Positions 1 through 8,591 of a DNA stretch of 64,000 nucleotides are shown here, one piece after another. The position numbers and the translations under genes are program-made. The first letter of the stretch is position 1. Each line of letters opens with the position of its first letter. Below the pieces are notes generated by a model that did no database searches, was not told the origin of the DNA, and was given only the letters and a program-made list of their open reading frames with translations. Origin of the DNA: Pedobacter polaris (GTDB taxonomy: Bacteria > Bacteroidota > Bacteroidia > Sphingobacteriales > Sphingobacteriaceae); the NCBI RefSeq assembly GCF_005116505.1, contig NZ_SWBR01000001.1, positions 124,001 to 188,000 on the forward strand, read 5' to 3'.

Positions 1-866
1 TAGCGATCTGTAACAATGGTAGCTCCGTCTATTGCAGTTAAACCTGCTAAATGATCAACCTCTCTTTTTAAAGCACTTTGCCAAAATATTTCACTAGAAT
101 CTGGTTTGTCCTTTCTCACTAAATCTGCCAAACCTTTAAAAACTGGTTGTAAAGCATAACTTATAGGATGAATAATAGATTGTTTCCATTCTTCTGTATC
201 ACTTGGAACAACCAGCACAGCACCCCCTCTTCCATGCGCTCTCATAGAAACTGCTAGCTGAATTAAAATATTTGCCTCATCATTCCAGTAAGAATGTGCC
301 GTTAAATCTAACAATGAAAGTAAAATAGCAGGGCAATCTGCACTTGATGCACTCTTCTCTTCTACAATTTTTATCTGATCTCCTTTTAAAACTGCAACAT
401 TAGTATATTTCCCAAAACCATATATACGACGGTGTTTGATGACCAATAACCCTGGTTCAGAAACATCCACTACAAAACAATAATTGGGGATATTTAAAGT
501 GGTTCCCCAAATGTGTAAATTATACCCATCGTGCCAAACTCCGATATGAATACCTCCACGCTCCACCCCAGGTGCCAATTTTGTTAAAACGTTAGGGTTT
601 AAAGGTAAAGTATGGTTAAAAATTAAGGGTTTACCAGCTTGCTCTGGGGGTAAAAAAGCGATAGAAATTTTAGGCGAGTGCCCTTCTTCCTTTCTTAAGC
701 TAGACCAAAAAGCAGAATCTAAAATAGCTTCAATTACTCTTGCCGGAGGTTGAGGTGCCAAATCGATTTCGCCTTTGGCATTGGCATCTGCTAAATGTTT
801 AGCAAAATGCGCTTCTATTTTTGATGCAACAATTTTAGCTGCCTGATAAGTTGCTCTATTTACCAT
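1..866 (-). CDS. DisA_N-like (DACNV-type) sensor/nucleotidyl-domain protein, C-terminal part cut by window edge
   Basis: An open frame runs from an ATG at 866 to the left window edge, giving 288 codons without a stop, so the C-terminus lies outside. The visible part is soluble with no signal peptide. Near the end it reads HGRGGAVLVVPSD, then about 50 residues later HLAGLTAIDGATIVTD. That spacing and the IDGA(T)IV motif resemble the DisA_N/diadenylate cyclase fold, and I recall Pfam 'probable sensor domain DACNV' proteins that look like this. The RHR motif expected downstream in true cyclases would fall outside the window, so activity cannot be judged. It stands alone, with a long spacer upstream and pirin pointing the other way. 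Family assignment is from memory of motifs and is moderate; enzymatic function is not claimed. Confidence 0.6.
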   Translation of the reverse strand, partial: MVNRATYQAAKIVASKIEAHFAKHLADANAKGEIDLAPQPPARVIEAILDSAFWSSLRKEEGHSPKISIAFLPPEQAGKPLIFNHTLPLNPNVLTKLAPGVERGGIHIGVWHDGYNLHIWGTTLNIPNYCFVVDVSEPGLLVIKHRRIYGFGKYTNVAVLKGDQIKIVEEKSASSADCPAILLSLLDLTAHSYWNDEANILIQLAVSMRAHGRGGAVLVVPSDTEEWKQSIIHPISYALQPVFKGLADLVRKDKPDSSEIFWQSALKREVDHLAGLTAIDGATIVTDR

Positions 867-1008
867 TTTACTAAGTTAGGTGTTTTAACTATTCAAAAAA
901 GTTGGAATAAAGTAAAATGTACAGCCAAATAAAAAATTGTTGGAGTAATGATTCTTAAATTTAATAAGGACTAGAATTTGAATGGTTTTGAAATACTGAC
1001 TTTAACTT

Positions 1009-1071
1009 TAAACCCGATTGACAGCGATAGCTCTTGAAGCTGAAAGCGAAAAGACTAAAGCAAAAAGCGGG
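1009..1071. repeat. dispersed 62-bp intergenic repeat, copy A
   Basis: The block beginning TAAACCCGATTGACAGCGAT and ending AAAAAGCGGG recurs in inverted orientation at 54269-54330 with about three differences (one C/T, one A/G, one 1-base indel). It lies in the 363-bp spacer between the DACNV-like gene and pirin. The rest of this spacer holds only the pirin promoter motif; I see no gene in it. Confidence 0.8.
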
Positions 1072-1200
1072 GCTATTCTTCCCAAAAACCACTTCCTCTT
1101 ATTTTCTAAGCTAAAACCCTCGGACTTTCGGTCTTATTGACTTTTCTGACTTCAAAAACACTTCTTATCCTACATCAATGAATTGGGTTTTGGCCAAGCC

Positions 1201-1208
1201 TATCTTTG
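1201..1208 (+). promoter_or_regulatory. -7 promoter element of the pirin gene
   Basis: TATCTTTG matches the Bacteroidota -7 consensus TAnnTTTG exactly and lies 21 bases before the pirin ATG at 1230. No convincing -33 TTTG is present at the ideal distance; a TTG at 1183 is closer than usual. Confidence 0.5.
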
Positions 1209-1229
1209 TATCAATAAATAACAAAATTT

Positions 1230-1946
1230 ATGGCACAAACAGTATTGCATAAAGCCAACACTCGAGGAGTGGCAGATCATGGCTGGTTAAAAAGTTATCA
1301 AAGTTTCAGTTTTGCTGGATATTACAATCCAGAGAGAGTTAATTTTGGAGCTTTAAGAGTTTTAAATGATGACATTGTAACTGGAGGAATGGGCTTTGGA
1401 GAGCATCCACATGATAACATGGAAATTATTTCTATTCCATTAGAAGGTAATTTACAACATAAAGATAGCATGGGAAATACAGCAACCATTAAGGCAGGAG
1501 AAATTCAAGTGATGAGTGCTGGAACAGGAATTTACCATTCAGAATATAATGCCGATGCTGAAAATCCGGCTAAGTTTTTACAGATCTGGTTATTTCCAAA
1601 CAAAAGAAATGTAACTCCGCGTTATGATCAGATTTTATTAAATGATGCAGATAAACGCAACGAATTTGTTCAGATTTTATCCCCTAATGCTGACGATGCA
1701 GGTGTTTGGATTTACCAAGATGCTTGGTTTAATTTAGGAAAGTTTAATGCTGATGTTACTAAAACATACAACTTAAACAAAAAAGGTGACGGTGTTTATG
1801 TTTTTGTTTTAAAAGGGCAAGTTGAAGTGAATGGCCAATTATTAGATACCAGAGATGGTTTTGGAATTTGGGACACCGATAATTTTGATGTAAAAGCAAT
1901 TACCGATGCTGAGTTTTTATTAATGGAAGTTCCGATGGAATTTTGA
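1230..1946 (+). CDS. pirin family bicupin protein
   Basis: The 238-residue protein is a two-cupin pirin/YhhW-type protein. The N-terminal cupin carries the metal-site pattern: His59 and His61 in GEHPHDNMEII, and His103 and Glu105 in GTGIYHSEYN, corresponding to the Fe-binding residues of human pirin and E. coli YhhW. Members of the family show quercetin 2,3-dioxygenase activity in vitro, but the physiological substrate here is unknown. The protein is cytoplasmic, with no signal peptide. It is followed after 41 bases by a small hypothetical gene in the same direction and has its own TAnnTTTG promoter element. Length and both conserved pirin blocks are complete, so the family call is firm; the specific function is not. 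Confidence 0.92.
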   Translation: MAQTVLHKANTRGVADHGWLKSYQSFSFAGYYNPERVNFGALRVLNDDIVTGGMGFGEHPHDNMEIISIPLEGNLQHKDSMGNTATIKAGEIQVMSAGTGIYHSEYNADAENPAKFLQIWLFPNKRNVTPRYDQILLNDADKRNEFVQILSPNADDAGVWIYQDAWFNLGKFNADVTKTYNLNKKGDGVYVFVLKGQVEVNGQLLDTRDGFGIWDTDNFDVKAITDAEFLLMEVPMEF

Positions 1947-1987
1947 TTGGTTTATTATCATTAGTGATTTAACAACTTATAATAAGG

Positions 1988-2293
1988 ATGGAGAAATTAG
2001 AAATATTAATTGTAGGCACAAACAAACCAATAATGGAAACAATAGCCAGGTTAATAGATAGAGATGAAAAATGGTTAGCTACCATTGCCATTTCTTTACT
2101 TGACGCAAAAGCAATTTGTTTACAAAGGGGTTTTGGGTTAATATTAATTGGTGCTGGCATTGAAAATGATGAAGTAGAGCAATTAAGAAATTACCTAACT
2201 GAAAACGCCTTGAAAATTCCAATTGTTAAGCACTATGGTGGCGGTAGCGGGTTACTATTTGCAGAAATTTATCAAGGACTTGAAGCCTTTTAA
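1988..2293 (+). CDS. small hypothetical protein, receiver-like fold possible
   Basis: This is a 101-residue protein with no signal peptide or membrane segment. It starts EKLEILIVGTNKPIMETI and ends PIVKHYGGGSGLLFAEIYQGLEAF. The alternation of short beta strands and helices, and a strand LILIGAG where a receiver domain has its phospho-acceptor, suggest a shortened CheY-like fold without the acidic pocket or phosphorylatable Asp. I do not recognise a named family. It sits 41 bases behind pirin in the same direction and is closed by a hairpin at 2300-2346, so co-transcription with pirin is likely. Function is unknown. Confidence 0.6.
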   Translation: MEKLEILIVGTNKPIMETIARLIDRDEKWLATIAISLLDAKAICLQRGFGLILIGAGIENDEVEQLRNYLTENALKIPIVKHYGGGSGLLFAEIYQGLEAF

Positions 2294-2299
2294 TATTTT

Positions 2300-2346
2300 A
2301 ACCACATAGATATATAGAATTTGAATACTATATGCCTATGTGGTTA
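2300..2346. terminator. bidirectional hairpin between convergent genes
   Basis: AACCACATAG and CTATGTGGTT form a 10-bp perfect stem around an AT-rich 26-base centre. It lies between the hypothetical gene ending at 2293 and the convergent subtilase gene ending at 2357, with T-rich sequence on both flanks. Confidence 0.5.
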
Positions 2347-2356
2347 TTTAAATTAC

Positions 2357-3946
2357 TTATTTATATGTAGCTGCTAATTTTAAAGCATTGTAGGCATTTA
2401 CTATACCACCAGTAACACATAGGTCAGAAAAAGGAATACTAACTGTATCAGCCCCTTTCATTGTATTTATATTGTGGTTAATTTTTACAACCGACTTTAA
2501 GATAATCTCTTTTACCTGTACTGCAGTTAATTTTGGATAATATGAACGAATTAAAGCAGCTAAACCAGTTACAACAGGGGCAGCCATACTTGTTCCGTCT
2601 TCTTCTGCATATTTATTATTATCAGGAATTGTAGAATTGATACGAACACCAGGTGCAAAAACATCTACTGAAGTTTTACCATAATTAGAAAATGGAGCTT
2701 TTAAAGTTTCGTCATCTTTATAATCTGATGCACCAACTACAATATATGAGCTGGCAACACTTCCATCTAAATATTTTCTAGAAGGGAAATTGGGTTCTAC
2801 ATCAATGTTATTGTTATCGTTTCCTGCTGCTTGTATTAACAATACATCTTTACTTACCGCATACTTTACTGCTTCATCAACTACTGCCTTGTCCCAAGAA
2901 TATGATTTACCAAAGCTCATGTTTAATACTTTAGCACCATTGTCTGCAGCATAACGAATTGCATTTGCAACATCTTTATCTCTCTCATCTCCATTCGGCG
3001 TGTTACGCACACCAATAATGAATACATTATCAGCTACCCCTTTTATCCCAATGTTATTGGTACGATCTGCACCTATAATACCAGAAACATGTGAACCATG
3101 TAAAGCATCTGGACCTTTAATGTCATTATTTCCGTAAAAACGTTCCTTACTATTGTTAGCATCATCACCAACAATGTCTCTTGGATTGTAATCTATATTA
3201 AGATTGTATTTTACTTGTTCGTCTGCTTGTTTAAAACCAGCTAAAATTTGGTCTTCATAAAATGATTTATAATCCATGTCTTTTAAAATATCTAACATGG
3301 TTGCTCTCATTCGTTCTTCCTGCTGCCCTTGTGGCTTAAAGTTCTCGAAATCTGCTATTGTAGGGTTTGGCTTGCCAATTTTTTTAACTACTTGTTCTAA
3401 TACATATTTAAAACCTGCAACACCTTGTAAATCGCTTTTAGCAGTACCTAACCTTTTTTCTAATTCGGTTCTATTATTTACAAAAGTCTCATACGCTGCT
3501 TTGTCCTTTTGTGGAACATTTGCTGCAGTAATACCTGCAAACCGAGCGTTATCTCTACGAACTAAACGTGTAATTTCTAAAGTTTCGAATTCTATTGATT
3601 TTCCATCTTTTCCTCCTAAGAAGTTCCAACCATGTACATCATCAATATATCCATTCTTGTCATCGTCAACACCGTTACCAGCAGTTTCTTTACGGTTACT
3701 CCAAACAATTCTTTTTAAATCTTCGTGATTTAAATCTACGCCTCCATCTAAAACTGCAACTAAAACAGGAGTAGATTTTTTACCTTTTAATAATTCTTTA
3801 TATGCTTTTTCGGTACTAATGCCAAATGTAGAATCAGTTTTTAAGTCGAGATTTTGCCAGTTGGCTTTGCGTTGTGCATTTCCTAAAACGGGCATTGCAG
3901 CTACTAAGGCTACAATAAATAGATTTTTAAAAATATTTTTATTCAT
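2357..3946 (-). CDS. S8 family subtilisin-like serine protease, secreted
   Basis: The 529-residue precursor has a signal peptide ending GNAQ at about residue 25. The catalytic triad is complete: Asp67 in VAVLDGGVD, His283 in LHGSHVSG and Ser453 in DGTSMAAP, with the oxyanion Asn376 in AAGND. About 170 residues separate the Asp and His motifs (roughly 110-280). This long charged insertion is common in Bacteroidota subtilases of this type. It probably acts in the periplasm or outside the cell. No type IX C-terminal sorting domain is visible: the protein ends soon after the protease core. It is a single-gene unit facing the small hypothetical gene. Family call is firm; the substrate is unknown. 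Confidence 0.93.
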   Translation of the reverse strand: MNKNIFKNLFIVALVAAMPVLGNAQRKANWQNLDLKTDSTFGISTEKAYKELLKGKKSTPVLVAVLDGGVDLNHEDLKRIVWSNRKETAGNGVDDDKNGYIDDVHGWNFLGGKDGKSIEFETLEITRLVRRDNARFAGITAANVPQKDKAAYETFVNNRTELEKRLGTAKSDLQGVAGFKYVLEQVVKKIGKPNPTIADFENFKPQGQQEERMRATMLDILKDMDYKSFYEDQILAGFKQADEQVKYNLNIDYNPRDIVGDDANNSKERFYGNNDIKGPDALHGSHVSGIIGADRTNNIGIKGVADNVFIIGVRNTPNGDERDKDVANAIRYAADNGAKVLNMSFGKSYSWDKAVVDEAVKYAVSKDVLLIQAAGNDNNNIDVEPNFPSRKYLDGSVASSYIVVGASDYKDDETLKAPFSNYGKTSVDVFAPGVRINSTIPDNNKYAEEDGTSMAAPVVTGLAALIRSYYPKLTAVQVKEIILKSVVKINHNINTMKGADTVSIPFSDLCVTGGIVNAYNALKLAATYK

Positions 3947-3996
3947 GTTAAATTTTAGTGTTATTCTTAGCTATTGAAAACGGTTTATAAATGGTT

Positions 3997-4587
3997 TTAT
4001 TCTGTGTCTGCTATAATTATGCCATAATTTTCAAGCAAGCCTGCTAAACCACTTGAAGAAAATTTAGCTTTTCGAATTAAGTTTTTTTCAGGGTCTATTG
4101 TAAAATTATAGGAAGAGACAAAATTAACACTGCTTAATGTGCTACGCATAAAAACTGCTGTACTTAAATCGCATTTCTCAAAAACAGTTGAGGTTAAATC
4201 AGCTTCAGTAAAATCTGTGCCTTTAAGCGAACAATTCATGAACTTCGATTTTCGGTTTTTCTTTTTCATAAATGTAGCATAATCTAAAATGCAATTCGTG
4301 AAATCAACATTGAAAAGAAAATCCTTAGTATGTGAAAAATCAACCCCAATCATTTTGCAATTGATAAATAATACTTTATCAAAGCCAATGTGACCAAACT
4401 TTACCATGCTTAAGTTGCAATTATCAAAAGTACATTTTACAAAGTCGCAACCAAAGAAATCAGTTTCGGTAAAATCACAATTTTTAAAGGTACAATCATC
4501 AAATTGTGTATCTCTTGCTCCTGAAGGCAAAGCCGATGTTTTTTCAAAAACTTGATTAACATAATATAAACTCTCTTCTGCTGGCAT
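3997..4587 (-). CDS. pentapeptide repeat-containing protein
   Basis: The 196-residue protein is built from A(D/N)LXX-like pentapeptides, for example FKNCDFTETDFFGCDFVKCTFDNCNLS and later LKGTDFTEADLTSTVFEKCDLS. Such repeats fold as a right-handed quadrilateral beta helix. The protein is Cys- and Phe-rich in the repeat core and has no signal peptide. Some pentapeptide proteins of this size (Qnr/MfpA) mimic DNA and bind gyrase, but nothing in this sequence or context shows that. It lies 50 bases downstream of nothing related: the subtilase upstream limit is at 3946 and a receiver protein follows on the far side. Function unassigned. Confidence 0.85.
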   Translation of the reverse strand: MPAEESLYYVNQVFEKTSALPSGARDTQFDDCTFKNCDFTETDFFGCDFVKCTFDNCNLSMVKFGHIGFDKVLFINCKMIGVDFSHTKDFLFNVDFTNCILDYATFMKKKNRKSKFMNCSLKGTDFTEADLTSTVFEKCDLSTAVFMRSTLSSVNFVSSYNFTIDPEKNLIRKAKFSSSGLAGLLENYGIIIADTE

Positions 4588-4789
4588 GGTTGCAAATTAC
4601 TAAAAAGAAGAAAATTTAAGAGAGGTATGTTGAAGTTGTTTGTATCTTTTTTAATGCTGATTAAATAAGAATACCCACTGTAGCTCACAGCAAGAGTAAG
4701 CTTACTGGTAAGAGTTTGAGTAAGGAGTTGAATAATGGGCCAAATAAACGAATATACCGGCCATCGCGAATGAGATTCAGAATTTGCTG

Positions 4790-4834
4790 CAAAAAAAACC
4801 TACTATAAAGCCATCACATTCATGCTTTATAGTA
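4790..4834 (-). terminator. intrinsic terminator of the receiver-protein gene
   Basis: TACTATAAAG and CTTTATAGTA (4801-4834) form a perfect 10-bp stem. On the minus strand it is followed by GGTTTTTTTTGC, so it is a good rho-independent terminator 14 bases beyond the stop of the gene at 4848. Confidence 0.8.
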
Positions 4835-4847
4835 AGTTCTATTAAAA

Positions 4848-5219
4848 TTATGCTACTTTTTTATCGAGCAATTTTTTAATCCTATTTTCAATGTCATCCA
4901 AATCAAAAGGCTTACTAATGTAGTCATCTGGCGTAGCCATTTCACTCATTTGTTTGCTTCTAATGTTTGCAGACATTACAATAACAGGAATATGTTTAGT
5001 GAAAATATCATTCTTTAAATCATGACAGATTTCAATCCCGTTGCCATCTGGTAGCATCACATCCAAAATGAAAAGATCAGGAATTGAATCCTTTAATTTT
5101 TCTTTCATTTCTTTAAATGTTGAGGAAAGCTGTAAATCATATCCCTCGTCTTTCAATAAAAATTCGATGATGTAACCTATGTCTCTATCATCTTCTAAAA
5201 TGTGTATGCGTTTTTTCAT
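4848..5219 (-). CDS. stand-alone response regulator receiver protein
   Basis: A single CheY-like receiver domain fills the protein. I place the start at the ATG at 5219 (MKKRIHILEDD), which gives 123 residues; an in-frame ATG five codons upstream at 5234 is possible. The acidic pair EDD is near the N-terminus, the phospho-acceptor Asp is in FILDVMLPDGNG, Ser is in VIVMSAN and the conserved Lys is in YISKPFDLDD. There is no output domain, so it must act through a partner protein. No histidine kinase is adjacent; the upstream gene is an MFS transporter 53 bases away. The partner and role are unknown. Confidence 0.9.
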   Translation of the reverse strand: MKKRIHILEDDRDIGYIIEFLLKDEGYDLQLSSTFKEMKEKLKDSIPDLFILDVMLPDGNGIEICHDLKNDIFTKHIPVIVMSANIRSKQMSEMATPDDYISKPFDLDDIENRIKKLLDKKVA

Positions 5220-5272
5220 ATCTCTAATAAACAAATCAAGAATAATTTTGTTTGTTTGACTAAAACTTTTTT

Positions 5273-6523
5273 TTACTCGGAGGCAAGATTTTCTTTTGTT
5301 GGTTTATCTTCATTATAATTTAATGCACTGTAGCCATAAGCACAGAACAAGAGTAATACCACACTAGAAACCCAAAGCATATTATAGCCTAACTTTTCTG
5401 CCAAATAAAACCCAGCTGCGGGTGTAATTTGCGCAATAGACCAAGCGATTGAAAAACCAGCCGCATATTGCCCACGATTAAATTCATTACTTCGCTTAAT
5501 AACAAATGTATTGATGAAAGGCATCGAAAACATTTCTCCGAAGGTGAAGCCAATTACACTCAACAACGCTAAAACAATGGGCAGAGATTTTGGAATCATT
5601 AAAAATGCGAATGAAACACTAACTATCAAAACACCTGTTACAATGTAAAACTTGGGCGATCTTTTATTTTCTATTTTGCTAATAAGGATCATTTCTAAGA
5701 GAGCGATGATAGCTCCATTTACACCTAAAATCAATCCAATCATAGCTTCATCAATATGCCATTCTTGTTTAAAAAATACTGGTACAACTCTAAACATTAA
5801 GAAAAAACAGGTGGCAAAAACGGTTGTCAACAAAACAAATTTGATGAACAAAGTATCTTGCCAAGGTTTACGAACAAATATATTTTTAGCCTTTTCTATG
5901 GCAGCTTTTCTGAAACCTTTTACTGCTGGCAAAAGCAAAAAAATTGCAATACCAACAAGAATACTTACAACACCATCTACAATAAATAAAAGTTGGTAAT
6001 TAATTGATGCGATTAGTCCACCCATAGTTATGCCAAACGAAAAACCAATGTTTGTTGCTAAGCGGTTTAATGAATACGACCTTGTTTCCTTACCGGGAGA
6101 AGAATATGCTGCAATTGCTGTAAAATTTGCTGGTCTAAAAGCATCATAAAAAAAGCTAATTAACACAGACATTACACAAAGCAAAGTAAAATTGCTGATT
6201 TGCGAAAACACAAGAAAAAGTATGCCCCCAATAACAGAAGAAAAAATTTGAACAGGTCTAAAGCCGAACATATCGGTAAGCTTTCCACCGGCTGCTGCAC
6301 CAAGAATGGCTCCAATACCAAATAGGGAAATTATTATGCCAGCATCCGATTCTGGCCTATGGAGAGCTTGAGTAACATACAGGCCCATAAATGGTACCGC
6401 CATGTAACCGCAGCGATTAAGTAAGATTACGCAACTTAACAACCAGGTTTCTCTACTTAAACCTGTAAATGAAATTTTGTAAGCATTAAGAATTTGTCGG
6501 AGCATTTTGGTTTGGCTTGGCAT
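5273..6523 (-). CDS. MFS transporter
   Basis: The 416-residue protein has the two-times-six membrane helix pattern of the major facilitator superfamily. A motif-A-like loop between helices 2 and 3 reads GGKLTDMFGFRPVQI. The N-terminal half has GIGAILGAAAGG and the second half begins after the charged loop near residues 205-220. It resembles MDR-type drug/H+ antiporters (MdtH-like), but no substrate can be read from the sequence. The gene is divergent from the DUF2130 gene, and 53 bases separate its stop from the receiver protein, so the two minus-strand genes may share a transcript. Inner membrane location is certain from hydrophobicity. Confidence 0.88.
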   Translation of the reverse strand: MPSQTKMLRQILNAYKISFTGLSRETWLLSCVILLNRCGYMAVPFMGLYVTQALHRPESDAGIIISLFGIGAILGAAAGGKLTDMFGFRPVQIFSSVIGGILFLVFSQISNFTLLCVMSVLISFFYDAFRPANFTAIAAYSSPGKETRSYSLNRLATNIGFSFGITMGGLIASINYQLLFIVDGVVSILVGIAIFLLLPAVKGFRKAAIEKAKNIFVRKPWQDTLFIKFVLLTTVFATCFFLMFRVVPVFFKQEWHIDEAMIGLILGVNGAIIALLEMILISKIENKRSPKFYIVTGVLIVSVSFAFLMIPKSLPIVLALLSVIGFTFGEMFSMPFINTFVIKRSNEFNRGQYAAGFSIAWSIAQITPAAGFYLAEKLGYNMLWVSSVVLLLFCAYGYSALNYNEDKPTKENLASE

Positions 6524-6567
6524 TCAAAAATAGACAATTGGCTGTAAAATCCTATCCATAATTTCTG

Positions 6568-6575
6568 TATTTTTG
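6568..6575 (+). promoter_or_regulatory. -7 promoter element of the DUF2130 gene
   Basis: TATTTTTG fits TAnnTTTG and lies 38 bases before the ATG at 6614. No clear -33 TTG is at the ideal spacing. Confidence 0.4.
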
Positions 6576-6613
6576 AGTTCGCCCAAAATTCGGGAAACAA
6601 TAAAGCACATCAC

Positions 6614-7864
6614 ATGTCAACAGAAATTAAATGCCCTAATTGCAACCATACTTTCCCTATTGAAGAAGTAATGGCAGAAGAATATAAACAGGATTTACGT
6701 GAGAAGATGGTTTCTTTTACCAAGCAAAAAGAGGAAGAATTTCAGAAAAAGGCTGAGGCTTTTGAGCAACAAAAGAAGCAACAAGAATTAGCTTTTGAGC
6801 AAAAACTAGCTCAGGAAAAAGCTGCTTTACAAACTACCATGGCAGAAAATTTACGCAAAACCATTAGCGCAGATTTTGAAAACAAGCTAAAAATGTCTGA
6901 AGATGCCAATAAGGAAAATGAAGAGAAATTAAAGTTGGCTCGTGTTAAAGAAATTGAATTTTTAAAGAAAGAGCAAGAAATAAAAACCCGTGAAGCTGAA
7001 TTAGAATTAAGCATTTCGCGTAAGCTACAAGAGCAGCGGGAAGAGTTGGTTGCTCAGGTTCGCAAGCAAGAATTAGATAAAAATAATTTAAAAGAAACTG
7101 AACACCAGCTCAGGGTAAAGGAATTAGAAAAACAATTAGACGACCAAAAGAAATTAGCGGAAGAAATGAAGCGTAAAGCTGAGCAAGGTTCTATGCAATT
7201 GCAAGGTGAAGTACAAGAATTAATTTTGGAAGAATTGTTGCGTAACACTTTTCCCTTTGATATTATTGAAGAAGTTGGCAAGGGGGTTCGTGGTGCAGAC
7301 TGTGTCCATAATGTTCGCAATCAATTTGGACAAGAATGCGGAAAAATTATTTATGAAAGCAAACGCACCAAAGATTTTTCGATGGAATGGATTGAGAAAC
7401 TGAAAAAAGATATGCGTAGCATGGGTGTTGATGTTGCTGTTATTGTAACGCAATGTTATCCAAAAGGAATGGATTGTTTTGGAGAAAAAGATGGCGTTTG
7501 GATTTGCTCTTTTGATGAAGTTAAGGCTGTTTCTTATATCTTGCGTGATGGAATTGTTAAATTATTTGGCGCCGCTAAATCACAAGAAAACAAAGGTGAT
7601 AAAATGCATATGCTTTATGATTATTTAAATGGAAATGAATTCTCTGAGCAATGGAAAGCAATCCGTGAAGGTTTTATGAGTATGAAATTATCTATACAAC
7701 GCGAACGTGATGCGATGGAAAGATTATGGAAAAGCCGTGAAAAACAATTGGAAAAAGTATTGTTAAATGCTGCCCATATACGAGGTTCTATTGAGGGTAT
7801 TTCGGGTAATGATAATATTCAATTGAGCTTAAATGATGAAGATGATGATTTGTTGTTGGAATAA
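6614..7864 (+). CDS. DUF2130 protein: coiled coil plus probable PD-(D/E)XK nuclease core
   Basis: The 416-residue protein starts with a single CPNC pair (residues 7-10), then a long charged coiled coil (about 30-195). The C-terminal half carries LQGEVQELILEELL (Glu199), GADC (Asp229) and YESKR (Glu248, Lys250). This order, an acidic helix, then Asp, then E-x-K about 20 residues later, is the PD-(D/E)XK nuclease signature and resembles RmuC, which also has a coiled coil ahead of such a core. The DUF2130 name is from memory; nuclease activity is inference. A poly-acidic tail DEDDDLLLE ends the protein. It is cytoplasmic, transcribed alone and divergent from the MFS gene. Confidence 0.82.
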   Translation: MSTEIKCPNCNHTFPIEEVMAEEYKQDLREKMVSFTKQKEEEFQKKAEAFEQQKKQQELAFEQKLAQEKAALQTTMAENLRKTISADFENKLKMSEDANKENEEKLKLARVKEIEFLKKEQEIKTREAELELSISRKLQEQREELVAQVRKQELDKNNLKETEHQLRVKELEKQLDDQKKLAEEMKRKAEQGSMQLQGEVQELILEELLRNTFPFDIIEEVGKGVRGADCVHNVRNQFGQECGKIIYESKRTKDFSMEWIEKLKKDMRSMGVDVAVIVTQCYPKGMDCFGEKDGVWICSFDEVKAVSYILRDGIVKLFGAAKSQENKGDKMHMLYDYLNGNEFSEQWKAIREGFMSMKLSIQRERDAMERLWKSREKQLEKVLLNAAHIRGSIEGISGNDNIQLSLNDEDDDLLLE

Positions 7865-7880
7865 TGATTAACTAAAAATT

Positions 7881-8067
7881 GTCATTCCGACTTTGGAGGA
7901 ATCTATATGCTCTAATTCAGTAACTAGATTTCATGACAAAAAACTCAAGCCTTATTCTCTTCAACCTTTCATGGTAAACTTTTAACCACCAAAGAAACCG
8001 AAGTATACCCTAAGATTTCTAGATCATACAGCACTATAGCTTTGGTTTTCTAGGTGTCTTTGGTGGT
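7881..8067. repeat. two inverted-repeat elements between convergent genes
   Basis: The 217-bp spacer between the DUF2130 gene and the GNAT gene holds GTCATTCCGAC (7881-7891) facing TCATGAC at about 7930, and a second larger inverted repeat with arms ACCACCAAAGA (7985-7995) and TCTTTGGTGGT (8057-8067). Both may act as transcript ends. No gene is seen here. Confidence 0.5.
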
Positions 8068-8081
8068 AATAAATTCAAAAA

Positions 8082-8564
8082 TTATAACTTCTTCACCATC
8101 CAAATATCACAACCAAAATGTCCAGAGTTACCTAAAGGTGAGCATTGATTTTCAAAACCTAATTTCTCATACAAACTTACTGCTTGATTTAACTCAGGCA
8201 TGGATTCCAAATAGATATTTTGATACCCTAATTCTCTAGCTTTTTCGAGACACTTATTTATTAAATCCTTCCCAAAACCTTTTCCTCTAGCAGCCGGGTA
8301 AAGATAGAGTTTAACCAACTCACAAGTATCCTCAGGCAAACCTAAAGTCGGGTAAATCCCACCTCCACCAATAATTTTACCCTCTTCTTCTATCACCCAA
8401 TAAGCAGATTTAGGGTCTTTAAACAAAGTTGACAAATGATTTGTGCTTTCATCAAAATAAGCTGTACCTGGCTTATTGGCTTTAAATTCTGCCAAAACAG
8501 TTTTAATCAGTTGACCAATTTCGGCATCATCTTTTTCTTGAATAGATCTTATTGTAGATTGCAT
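8082..8564 (-). CDS. GNAT family N-acetyltransferase
   Basis: The 160-residue protein has the GNAT fold throughout. The acetyl-CoA binding motif A is clear: LYLYPAARGKGFGKDLINKCLEKARELGY matches the R/Q-x-x-G-x-G/A signature, followed by IYLESMPELNQAVSLYEKLGFE, which is the usual beta5/alpha4 region. It is cytoplasmic and close in size to general amino-group acetyltransferases. It lies 27 bases downstream of the phospholipase C gene in the same direction, which could be read-through or a separate unit. The acceptor substrate cannot be inferred. Confidence 0.9.
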   Translation of the reverse strand: MQSTIRSIQEKDDAEIGQLIKTVLAEFKANKPGTAYFDESTNHLSTLFKDPKSAYWVIEEEGKIIGGGGIYPTLGLPEDTCELVKLYLYPAARGKGFGKDLINKCLEKARELGYQNIYLESMPELNQAVSLYEKLGFENQCSPLGNSGHFGCDIWMVKKL

Positions 8565-8591
8565 TTATAAAATAATTCCTTTACTTCTTAT

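Noticed and set aside
3276..3728. 150-codon plus frame inside the subtilase gene
   Set aside because: Antisense shadow of a complete protease with all catalytic motifs.
8054..8239. 61-codon plus frame at the end of the GNAT gene
   Set aside because: Antisense shadow of the GNAT gene and of the inverted repeat beside it.
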